From Flavisolibacter sp. (lineage in GTDB: Bacteria; Bacteroidota; Bacteroidia; Chitinophagales; Chitinophagaceae), in NCBI GenBank assembly GCA_017745135.1, contig JAGIAB010000017.1, positions 1 to 19,343 on the forward strand: 19,343 bases of DNA. Reading direction: 5' to 3'. The notes beneath the pieces were generated by a model. That model was not told where the DNA came from, did no database searches, and was given only the letters and a program-made list of their open reading frames with translations. A program made the translations under genes and the position numbers. Each line of letters begins with the position of its first letter. The stretch's first letter is position 1. Below are positions 1 to 6,069 of the stretch, piece after piece.

Positions 1-40
1 CACTCCTTCGGAGTTTGCATTCTCAATAAAATACTTGTTG

Positions 41-96
41 CTATAATAATGTCATTCCTTCGGAATTTTGGCTTTAGATATAGTTCATTATTATAG
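41..96. repeat. Long stem-loop with nested hairpin
   Basis: An 11-bp perfect inverted repeat (CTATAATAATG at 41-51, CATTATTATAG at 86-96) encloses a smaller hairpin, ATTCC-TTC-GGAAT, at 54-66. A related small hairpin, ACTCC-TTC-GGAGT, lies at 2-14. The region is downstream of the minus-strand hydrolase gene and has no ORF. It may be part of a dispersed element running off the left edge of the window. Confidence 0.5.
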
Positions 97-157
97 AAAT
101 CTCATTTGACAAATGGCCGGATTGGGTAAAAGGTTGCGATTCTTAAAAATGAGATTT
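97..157 (+). terminator. Stem-loop with T-rich tail, possible terminator
   Basis: An 11-bp perfect inverted repeat (AAATCTCATTT at 97-107, AAATGAGATTT at 147-157) abuts the preceding stem-loop. On the plus strand it is followed by a pyrimidine-rich TTTTC run, as in an intrinsic terminator for a plus-strand gene left of the window. The 39-nt loop is long for a terminator, so a repeat-element origin is equally possible. Confidence 0.3.
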
Positions 158-182
158 TCTTTTTCTTTCCAGTGGAATTCAC

Positions 183-1046
183 TTAAATAACTTCTTCCAG
201 CTTAAAGTAATTCTTCGGACGGATTCCTTTCTCTGTCATTTGAAGATCACAGCATTCAATTTGCGGATCATGCTCGAAGAATAAGATGTAGTGGTTTTCA
301 ACTGCTTCTTCTAAAAACGATCTCTTCTCCTGCAATGTAGTTAACGGAAACATGTCGTAAGCCATTACATAAGGGATTGGAATATGACCTGCAGAAGGTA
401 GAAGATCGGCCATGAAAACGATCGTTCTGTCTTTATATTTTACCTGGGGCAACATCATGGCTTGTGTGTGGCCGTTTGCAAACCGAACGGAAATATTTTC
501 AGTGAAAGGAGTACTACCTAATCTATTATTGGAAAATTCAGCAACATCAATAAATTTCAATTGCCCGCTTTCCTGTATGGGTGAAATGTTTTCTTTCAGG
601 AAGGAGGCCTTTTCCCGGTCGTTTGGGTGAACCGCCCAATCCCAGTGTTCCTTATTGCTCCAATAGGTTGCGTTCTTAAATGCAGGAACCAACTGATCCC
701 CTTCGCGTACAATAGCCCCGCCGCAATGATCAAAATGTAAATGTGTCAAAAAAACATCTGTAATATCATCCCTGTGAAAGCCATACTTCGCTAATGATTT
801 GTCCAGTGTATCATCGCCATGTAAATAATAATGGCTGAAAAATTTTGCATCCTGCTTGTTGCCATTTCCGTTGTCAACTAAAACCAGGCGATCTCCATCT
901 TCAATTAATAAACAACGTAAAGCCCAACTGCATAAATTATTTTCATCAGCAGGGTTGACCTTATTCCATATGGATTTGGGAACAACTCCAAACATGGCGC
1001 CGCCATCCAATTTAAAATAGCCGGTGTTAATTGCGTAAAGCTTCAT
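183..1046 (-). CDS. MBL-fold metallo-hydrolase
   Basis: Predicted metallo-beta-lactamase-fold hydrolase of about 287 residues, resembling the lactonase-like MBL group; the substrate is unknown. Numbering from the preferred start, the zinc motif THLHFDH is at 101-107 (H102, H104, D106, H107). Further likely ligands are H193 in NGHT, D214 in MADLLP and H259 in FEHD, so the dinuclear site looks complete. There is no signal peptide, which suggests a cytoplasmic enzyme. The start at 1046 (MKLYAINTG) is preferred because family members usually begin just before this strand. An in-frame ATG at 1067 would add seven residues with no domain similarity. The gene overlaps the end of the MFS gene by 20 nt, which implies cotranscription and coupled translation. 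A shared role in exporting and hydrolysing a compound is only a guess. Confidence 0.85.
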   Translation of the reverse strand: MKLYAINTGYFKLDGGAMFGVVPKSIWNKVNPADENNLCSWALRCLLIEDGDRLVLVDNGNGNKQDAKFFSHYYLHGDDTLDKSLAKYGFHRDDITDVFLTHLHFDHCGGAIVREGDQLVPAFKNATYWSNKEHWDWAVHPNDREKASFLKENISPIQESGQLKFIDVAEFSNNRLGSTPFTENISVRFANGHTQAMMLPQVKYKDRTIVFMADLLPSAGHIPIPYVMAYDMFPLTTLQEKRSFLEEAVENHYILFFEHDPQIECCDLQMTEKGIRPKNYFKLEEVI

Positions 1047-2340
1047 TTGCAGATAATGATTTTGCACGCAAAGTATAGACTAATAGTAAGAATCCAATGC
1101 CAAACTCAGTGATGAGTGATAATACCGCATTGCGTTGCGAACCGGTAAGTTCTGTAATATAACCGAAACTGAACATGCCAATAACGATCGCGATTTTTTC
1201 AGTTACATCGTAAAAACTAAAAAAGGAAGTGGTGTCTTTTGTTACGGGCATCAGCTTCGAATAAGTGCTGCGGCTCAGTGATTGAATTCCTCCCATTACA
1301 AATCCTACCATAGTTGCTAATGCATAAAACTGGTAAACATCTTTGGCCGGGAGCAGATAGCCATAAATGCAAATCCCGATCCATACAATTACGCAAATCA
1401 TCAAGGCTTTGATATTTCCGATTTTATCAGATAGTCTTGAAATAAGAAGAGCGCCGGGAATGGCCACCAATTGAATCAAAATAATGGCGATGATGAGATT
1501 AGTAGTGGGTATTTGTAATTCTTTTTTCCCATACAAGGCAGCCGCCAGCATCACTGTCTGAACAGCCATGTTATAAAAAAAGAATGCCGTTAAAAAGCGT
1601 TTGAGTTTTGGAATATGCGTTAACTGCTTCCATACTTTTCTTAATTCAAGATAACCGGCTGCTAAGGCTTGTTTTGGTTTGTTTTGGTTGAGCGGCTTGG
1701 GTAAACGTCGCAAAGGAATTTGCGCAAAGCCAAACCACCATAAGCCGGTCAATAAAAATGAAATGCGGATGTTCAAATAATTTGTATCGCCTGTTATAGA
1801 AGGAAAGAATACAAAGACCAAACATATCACCTGTAACAACACGCTACCAACGTATCCATAAGAAAATCCTTTTGCACTGACCCTGTCCCGGTCTTCCGGC
1901 GCTGCAATGTCGGGCAGGTAAGAATTATAGAATACAAGACTTGACCAAAAACCCAGACAAGCGAGTATCATTAAAATAATGCCCAGGCTTAAATTTTGTT
2001 TTGTAAAAAAGAACAGGCCTGCGCAGGCAAAGCTTCCCATGGTTAAAAAAAAGGCCATGAAGTTTTTCTTATTGCCCCTGGTATCGGCAATAGAGGATAG
2101 AAGAGGTGAACTGATTGCCACAATAAAAAAAGCAATAGCCAGGGCATAATTATAAAGAGCTGCATTGTCGAATGCCCTTCCTAAAAAATTGACATTGTCG
2201 GGAGTCAGTTCATTTCCATCGCCGGTGATGGTTTCCCAATAAGCGGGAAAGATGGTAGATGTAATTACCAGGTTATAAGAACTGTTTGCCCAATCGTACA
2301 TGGCCCAGGCATTAATAATCTTTTTGGAAGCAGTTTGCAT
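1027..2340 (-). CDS. MFS transporter, UMF1/Atg22-like family
   Basis: Twelve-helix-type major facilitator permease of 437 residues. The N-terminus NAWAMYDWANSSYN followed by a hydrophobic helix is typical of the UMF1/Atg22-like branch (unknown major facilitator family 1), often annotated as effluxers. Hydrophobic segments are spread over the whole length, with a charged central loop around residues 215-240 that separates two six-helix halves. The substrate cannot be told from sequence. The gene starts 98 nt after the lipoprotein stop, behind a strong hairpin terminator, so it probably has its own promoter, although no good TAnnTTTG box was found. Its 3' end overlaps the MBL hydrolase start, so the two very likely share an mRNA. 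Confidence 0.85.
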   Translation of the reverse strand: MQTASKKIINAWAMYDWANSSYNLVITSTIFPAYWETITGDGNELTPDNVNFLGRAFDNAALYNYALAIAFFIVAISSPLLSSIADTRGNKKNFMAFFLTMGSFACAGLFFFTKQNLSLGIILMILACLGFWSSLVFYNSYLPDIAAPEDRDRVSAKGFSYGYVGSVLLQVICLVFVFFPSITGDTNYLNIRISFLLTGLWWFGFAQIPLRRLPKPLNQNKPKQALAAGYLELRKVWKQLTHIPKLKRFLTAFFFYNMAVQTVMLAAALYGKKELQIPTTNLIIAIILIQLVAIPGALLISRLSDKIGNIKALMICVIVWIGICIYGYLLPAKDVYQFYALATMVGFVMGGIQSLSRSTYSKLMPVTKDTTSFFSFYDVTEKIAIVIGMFSFGYITELTGSQRNAVLSLITEFGIGFLLLVYTLRAKSLSANEALRN

Positions 2341-2388
2341 GTTGTTGTTTTATGATAAAACTTCTTACAGGTTGCAACAGGTAAAAAT

Positions 2389-2419
2389 AAAAAAGACATC
2401 ACGAATGGATGTCTTTTTT
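2389..2419 (-). terminator. Intrinsic terminator after the lipoprotein gene
   Basis: Stem GACATC (2395-2400) / GATGTC (2408-2413) with a 7-nt loop is extended by an A6 tract on one side and a T6 tract on the other, so it could work in both directions. On the minus strand it begins 20 nt after the lipoprotein stop codon and ends 49 nt before the MFS start. Confidence 0.8.
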
Positions 2420-2438
2420 ATCTGTGAGAATATTTTAT

Positions 2439-3302
2439 TTAATGATCATCATTATCAACCGGTGTTTGGTCGGCGTCAGTTTGTCGCTGACCTTGATATT
2501 GCGTTTGGGTATAGGGGGCGTTCGTATTGTCTATCCCGGTCATCCTTTGATCGAGCAATGCTTTTTTATCAGCAGCCAGCTCGGCAAATTCTTTTGTATC
2601 GGCCAATTCTTCATCAATCAATACCAGTTTTACATCATCATTTAAAACGTATTTGCCAACCAGGTATTGAAGATTAGCCAAAGTGGCATAGTAAATTTCT
2701 TTGTTGCTTTTTATCTGCTCTTCATTGGGAAGAAAACGTACAACAAGAGTTCCTTTTTCTTTGGATAGTAAGATGGCTCCCTGTGTGTAAGGGAAGATCT
2801 GCTCTTTTTCAAATTTCTCACCAATTTCTTTGGCGTCTTTTTCTTTTACACTGTTTCCTTTCAAATAAACATAATGGTCCTTGCCTACTTCAATCCTGGT
2901 CAGTTCGTCCAGGGTTATTTTATCTTTCAGCTTATTATCGGTAAGAATGATTTTTGTTTTCTTTCCGTCAAAAACTCCTTCAGATATCTGGTCCTGCATG
3001 TACCAGAAAATTCTTTCATAACGTTCTTTGTCTTTGCTCATCACTTCTTCCTTAACCGGCATGCGAACAATATAAGCATCGCCCTCTTTCATGATCTGCG
3101 CAGTCAACTCGTCCTTATTATCACCTCTGTTCTTATCAATCCATTCGCCTAACTTTTTTGCATCTGATTCAGTAACGCCATCGCCTTTGTAATACACGGT
3201 CATCTTGTCGTTTACTTGCACTTTTTTTCCAAAATTGTTAAAGAGATCGCAGGATGTGAGAACCAACGTAACAGGTAACAACAGCAACAGGATTTTTCTC
3301 AT
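2439..3302 (-). CDS. Lipoprotein with a duplicated domain, function unknown
   Basis: Hypothetical 287-residue lipoprotein. The N-terminus MRKILLLLLPVTLVLTSC is a lipoprotein signal with lipobox LTSC (lipidated Cys18). The mature part has two homologous units of about 100 residues. Unit 1 runs roughly 29-125 (VNDKMTVYYKGDGVTESDAK ... KIILTDNKLKDK). Unit 2 runs roughly 138-235 (VGKDHYVYLKGNSVKEKDAK ... KLVLIDEELADT). Each has the order YxKG, a DAKxxGE helix, a hydrophobic strand ending VRxxP or VRFLP, an ERY/EIYY helix, and a K[IL]xLxD strand. The tail from about 245 is Q-, D- and T-rich and looks disordered. The gene lies 58 nt downstream of uppP and ends at a strong terminator, so it could close the ftsX-uppP transcript. 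The function is not recognised; the duplication suggests a binding or scaffold protein. Confidence 0.8.
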   Translation of the reverse strand: MRKILLLLLPVTLVLTSCDLFNNFGKKVQVNDKMTVYYKGDGVTESDAKKLGEWIDKNRGDNKDELTAQIMKEGDAYIVRMPVKEEVMSKDKERYERIFWYMQDQISEGVFDGKKTKIILTDNKLKDKITLDELTRIEVGKDHYVYLKGNSVKEKDAKEIGEKFEKEQIFPYTQGAILLSKEKGTLVVRFLPNEEQIKSNKEIYYATLANLQYLVGKYVLNDDVKLVLIDEELADTKEFAELAADKKALLDQRMTGIDNTNAPYTQTQYQGQRQTDADQTPVDNDDH

Positions 3303-3360
3303 AATAGTTAGTTTAATAGTTAGAATTGAATGGCGGCTAAAATAAGTATTTCAGTGATAT

Positions 3361-4179
3361 TTACAATCGTCCCATAAAAATTAATACAAGAAGAATACAG
3401 CCTACAATAACGCGGTAAAAACCAAAGGCTCTAAAGCCATATTTTTTTAAATAATTAATGAAGAATCGAATGGCCAATACTGCCACTACAAAGGCTATAA
3501 GATTTCCAATAATAAAAGCATACGTGTTCTGAGAGTTTTCCAGTATTAGCTCGTATCCTTTTTTAGGAACACCGGAGCCTTTCCAGTTTTTTAAGACAAT
3601 AGAATAGGCGGTAGCTGCAAACATGGTAGGCACTGCAAGAAAAAAGGAAAATTCTGCCGCAAGATTTCTTGTCAGCTTTTGTTGCATGCCGCCAATAATG
3701 GAAGCGGCACTGCGGCTTACACCAGGTACCATTGCAATGACCTGCCAGCAGCCGATAATAAAAGCTTTTGTATAACTGATCTGTTGGTCCGAATTGATGG
3801 ATGGTTTTTTAAAAACATTATCGATAAAAAGCAGAACAATACCACCAAGCAGGGTTGACAAAGCAACAGTGGTTGGGCTTTCCAGGAGTTCATCAATTTT
3901 ATCGCTGAATAAAAACCCAAGCACCAATGCAGGTATTACACCAACGATGAGTTTTACATAAAACTGCCAGCGGCTGAAATCAAAAAATTTTTTCCAGTAT
4001 AAAACTACTACAGCCAGGATGGCTCCCAACTGGATAGAAACCTCGAATAATTTCGTGAAATCGTCGTTGGCAATTCCGAGCAGCGAACTGGTAATTACCA
4101 TATGGCCGGTAGAAGAAATAGGCAAAAACTCAGTAAGTCCCTCCACTATGGCAATGATAATGGCATCAACAATACTCAT
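3361..4179 (-). CDS. uppP: Undecaprenyl-diphosphatase UppP/BacA
   Basis: Integral membrane phosphatase of 272 residues that dephosphorylates undecaprenyl diphosphate, recycling the lipid carrier for peptidoglycan and O-antigen synthesis. Both family signatures are present: EGLTEFLPISSTGHM at 13-27 (likely catalytic E13, E17, H26) and PGVSRSAAS at 152-160 (R156). Length and the spread of hydrophobic helices match the BacA family (about 265-280 residues). It starts 8 nt after the DUF3098 stop, so the two are cotranscribed, and ftsX lies further upstream. This order is common in Bacteroidota and links carrier recycling to septal wall synthesis. Overexpression of this family is known to give bacitracin resistance. 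Confidence 0.95.
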   Translation of the reverse strand: MSIVDAIIIAIVEGLTEFLPISSTGHMVITSSLLGIANDDFTKLFEVSIQLGAILAVVVLYWKKFFDFSRWQFYVKLIVGVIPALVLGFLFSDKIDELLESPTTVALSTLLGGIVLLFIDNVFKKPSINSDQQISYTKAFIIGCWQVIAMVPGVSRSAASIIGGMQQKLTRNLAAEFSFFLAVPTMFAATAYSIVLKNWKGSGVPKKGYELILENSQNTYAFIIGNLIAFVVAVLAIRFFINYLKKYGFRAFGFYRVIVGCILLVLIFMGRL

Positions 4180-4187
4180 TTTTCTGA

Positions 4188-4481
4188 CTAGCTGTTTTTG
4201 GGTTGGCGAAAGATGGCAATGATCTCGATTACCAGTCCGGCAAGGATAATAATAGGTGCAATAGTTATGCGTGTAGTACTGTACACTTGTTTGGGATCAA
4301 AAACATTGGGATCAGGACTTTTGCCACCGGCCATTAAAATAAATCCAAGAGCCATTACAACAACGCCTATCAGCATCCATCTCAAATTGGTTTTTTCAAA
4401 CAAAGTACCCATGCCTGCTATTTTAACCGGCTTTGCGGATTTTAAAGGAGCGGCAGGACTTGTGGTTTTAGTTGTAGCCAT
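4188..4481 (-). CDS. DUF3098 membrane protein
   Basis: Small membrane protein of 97 residues. A basic, A/P/K-rich N-terminus of about 32 residues is followed by two hydrophobic helices, LMRWMLI-type at about 34-51 and ITIAPIIILAGLVIEIIAIF at about 72-91, joined by a short loop with the conserved-looking FDPKQVYSTTRI segment. This matches my recollection of DUF3098, a Bacteroidota family usually found between ftsX and uppP. No enzymatic residues are evident. Position suggests an accessory envelope or division protein, but that is inference. It lies 129 nt downstream of ftsX across a repeat-derived hairpin and 8 nt upstream of uppP. Confidence 0.85.
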   Translation of the reverse strand: MATTKTTSPAAPLKSAKPVKIAGMGTLFEKTNLRWMLIGVVVMALGFILMAGGKSPDPNVFDPKQVYSTTRITIAPIIILAGLVIEIIAIFRQPKNS

Positions 4482-4520
4482 GAAACATTCTTAATGTGCA
4501 CAAAATAAAGAAAAGTTTGA

Positions 4521-4610
4521 CGTTCGAGGTTCGAAGTTTGATGTTTGCCTCAAATTTTAAAGAACTCTTCAAATAAGGATAACCTCGAACCTCAAACCTC
4601 GAACTTCGAA
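4521..4610. repeat. Heptad-iterated inverted repeat between ftsX and the DUF3098 gene
   Basis: The left arm (4521-4547) iterates units such as GTTCGAG, GTTCGAA and GTTTGAT. The right arm (4581-4610) carries the complementary series (CCTCGAA, CCTCAAA, CCTCGAA, CTTCGAA), so the transcript could form an imperfect hairpin of roughly 25 bp. It lies within the presumed ftsX operon and ends next to the ftsX stop codon. The same heptad style recurs inside nrdJ (14036-14070) and at 19271-19307. Confidence 0.65.
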
Positions 4611-5489
4611 TTAATACAATTCATCCAGCTTCATCCGCAAATACTTCGATACACTGCGATAGGTGCTTAAAAGGGTAATGCCGATGCCCAGGATCAATAA
4701 CATTACAAATAAAATCGTGAGTTTTCTTCCGTCTCTCAATTCACGCAAGTATGGCAAAAAGTTTTCAAAAACAGTGATGAGCCCAAAGATCAAAGCCATT
4801 GCAATTAATGCAGAAATGGTTCCATTAACAATAGCACGGATGTTCATTGGTTTGGAGATGAACCCCCTTGTGGCGCCAACCATCTGCATGGTTTTGATCA
4901 AAAATCGGTTACTGTACATTGCAAGGCGAATGGTATTATCAATAAGTATGATGGATAAAATGGAAAATATGGCCGCCAGTGTGATCAGTCCAATCATAAT
5001 CAAACGAACCGTTTGCCCCATTTTAGCAATAACGGCAGCAGGATAGGTAACGCTTTCCACTACCAGTGGTCTTTGCAGCATGTCGGCTTTAATGGCCGCC
5101 AGCGTGTCTTTATTTACATAGTCGGCTTTTAAATGAAATTCAATCGACGGAGGCAAAGGATTTTCATTTCCCAGCACTACACTAAAATCTTCTTCGCTCG
5201 AAGCCAGAAAGTTTTTCTTAGCTGTTTCTTTATCAACAAACGCAACAGATTTGATATAAGACTTCGAAGCAATATAGTTTTTTAAGGAGTCGATTTGAGG
5301 TTGTGTCACGTTTTTTTGCAGGTACACATTTACCTTCACATCTTCTTTCAACGCTGTGATATAGCTGCTTGCACTTAAAAATATCCACCCAAAAATGCCG
5401 ACGAAGAAGAGAACAATGGTAACACCGAGTACAGCCATAAAGTACGATGGTTTTCCACGACGGGCTGCAGCCCTGCTTATTTGAGCCAT
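4611..5489 (-). CDS. ftsX: Cell division permease-like protein FtsX
   Basis: Membrane subunit of the FtsEX complex, an ABC-type machine that couples ATP-driven conformational change to septal peptidoglycan hydrolysis. The 292-residue protein has the FtsX topology. A short cytoplasmic N-terminus is followed by TM1 at about 19-42, a periplasmic domain at about 43-160 and three C-terminal helices at about 163-187, 217-242 and 258-280. The basic C-terminus includes YRSVSKYLRMKLDELY. The variable periplasmic domain carries the VNVYLQKNVTQPQIDSLKN segment typical of FtsX. ftsE is not adjacent, which is common in Bacteroidota. It is the first gene of a minus-strand group with the DUF3098 gene and uppP. 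A consensus-like promoter lies 51-83 nt upstream. Confidence 0.92.
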   Translation of the reverse strand: MAQISRAAARRGKPSYFMAVLGVTIVLFFVGIFGWIFLSASSYITALKEDVKVNVYLQKNVTQPQIDSLKNYIASKSYIKSVAFVDKETAKKNFLASSEEDFSVVLGNENPLPPSIEFHLKADYVNKDTLAAIKADMLQRPLVVESVTYPAAVIAKMGQTVRLIMIGLITLAAIFSILSIILIDNTIRLAMYSNRFLIKTMQMVGATRGFISKPMNIRAIVNGTISALIAMALIFGLITVFENFLPYLRELRDGRKLTILFVMLLILGIGITLLSTYRSVSKYLRMKLDELY

Positions 5490-5511
5490 GCTATCAGATT
5501 TTTTCGGTTAG

Positions 5512-5531
5512 AGACGCGATGCGTCGCGTCT
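5512..5531. repeat. AGACGCGA palindrome in the ftsX leader
   Basis: Perfect 8-bp stem, AGACGCGA (5512-5519) and TCGCGTCT (5524-5531), with loop TGCG. It lies between the predicted ftsX transcription start and its ATG. It resembles the GTAGAGACGC... palindromes that I recall as dispersed repeats in Bacteroidota and cyanobacteria. Confidence 0.6.
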
Positions 5532-5539
5532 GTACAAAA

Positions 5540-5572
5540 CAAAAATAAAGGATTGGCGCGTAGAGACGCAAA
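5540..5572 (-). promoter_or_regulatory. Predicted ftsX promoter (Bacteroidota type)
   Basis: Reading the minus strand, TTTG (5572-5569) is followed after 21 nt by TATTTTTG (5547-5540). This matches the Bacteroidota -33 TTTG / -7 TAnnTTTG consensus exactly. Transcription would begin near 5533, giving a leader of about 44 nt that contains the 5512-5531 hairpin. Confidence 0.6.
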
Positions 5573-5582
5573 GTTTGCATCT
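5564..5582. repeat. Second AGACGC-type palindrome, overlapping the ftsX -33 box
   Basis: AGACGCAAA (5564-5572) and TTTGCATCT (5574-5582) pair with one mismatch around a 1-nt centre. It shares the TAGAGACGC start with the 5512 palindrome and probably belongs to the same repeat family. Its CAAA supplies the TTTG of the predicted ftsX promoter. Confidence 0.5.
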
Positions 5583-5623
5583 TTCAGCAATTGGTTTTGC
5601 AAACATTTAAAGGGGCGAAGCCT

Positions 5624-6069
5624 TAAATTTGCCCTTCTCTAACGATAACCTGTTGTGAATATTGCTTTATAATGCAGGTGGCCGAACATGTTGGCAAAAT
5701 TTTGTGAAGTTGAAGAATGTCGTAATTAAAGTTGAAAGAATGAAGTAATTAAATGGAGAGAGAGTTTAATAAAACGAAGATGATGAACCGTGCAGCATTG
5801 CTTCTAGAGTCTTGCTTGCAGGATTTATCCTGAGTGCAACGAAGCACCCGGTTTAATTGCAACAACTCATATCATCAACGTTTGAACAGAGAAACTGATA
5901 TGGGCCGTGATGAATGTGGAACAATGCTGATCAGGATTACCAAACGTACAAGAGTGCGACGCAAGGGACGATAAATAGTAGTAATGCAGATGGGTTCATA
6001 AAAATTATAATCTTAGAATATCTTATAGCAATAATTAAAAAATAATTCGCTTTCCGGCGGACATACAAG
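5624..6069 (+). other. Long, structured non-coding region upstream of leuS
   Basis: No credible gene is present. A TAAATTTG box at 5624-5631, with TTTG at 5596-5599, could be a leuS promoter, but the 24-nt spacing is long. If used, it gives a leader of about 430 nt. That leader contains several hairpins: CAGGAT-TT-ATCCTG at 5819-5832, GTGC-AACGAA-GCAC at 5834-5847, CATATCA/TGATATG at 5868-5902, and the palindrome CTGATCAG near 5927. Its 3' part (about 5945-6010) is a member of the dispersed family also seen at 10783-10828 and 11055-11118. No T-box features were recognised, and T-boxes are not expected in this phylum. Confidence 0.45.

Noticed and set aside
2300..2677. 125-codon plus-strand ORF across the MFS and lipoprotein junction
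   Set aside because: It crosses the strong terminator hairpin and is antisense to two well-supported genes.
5490..6069. T-box leader for leuS
   Set aside because: No T-box consensus or terminator/antiterminator pair was seen, and T-boxes are not typical of Bacteroidota.
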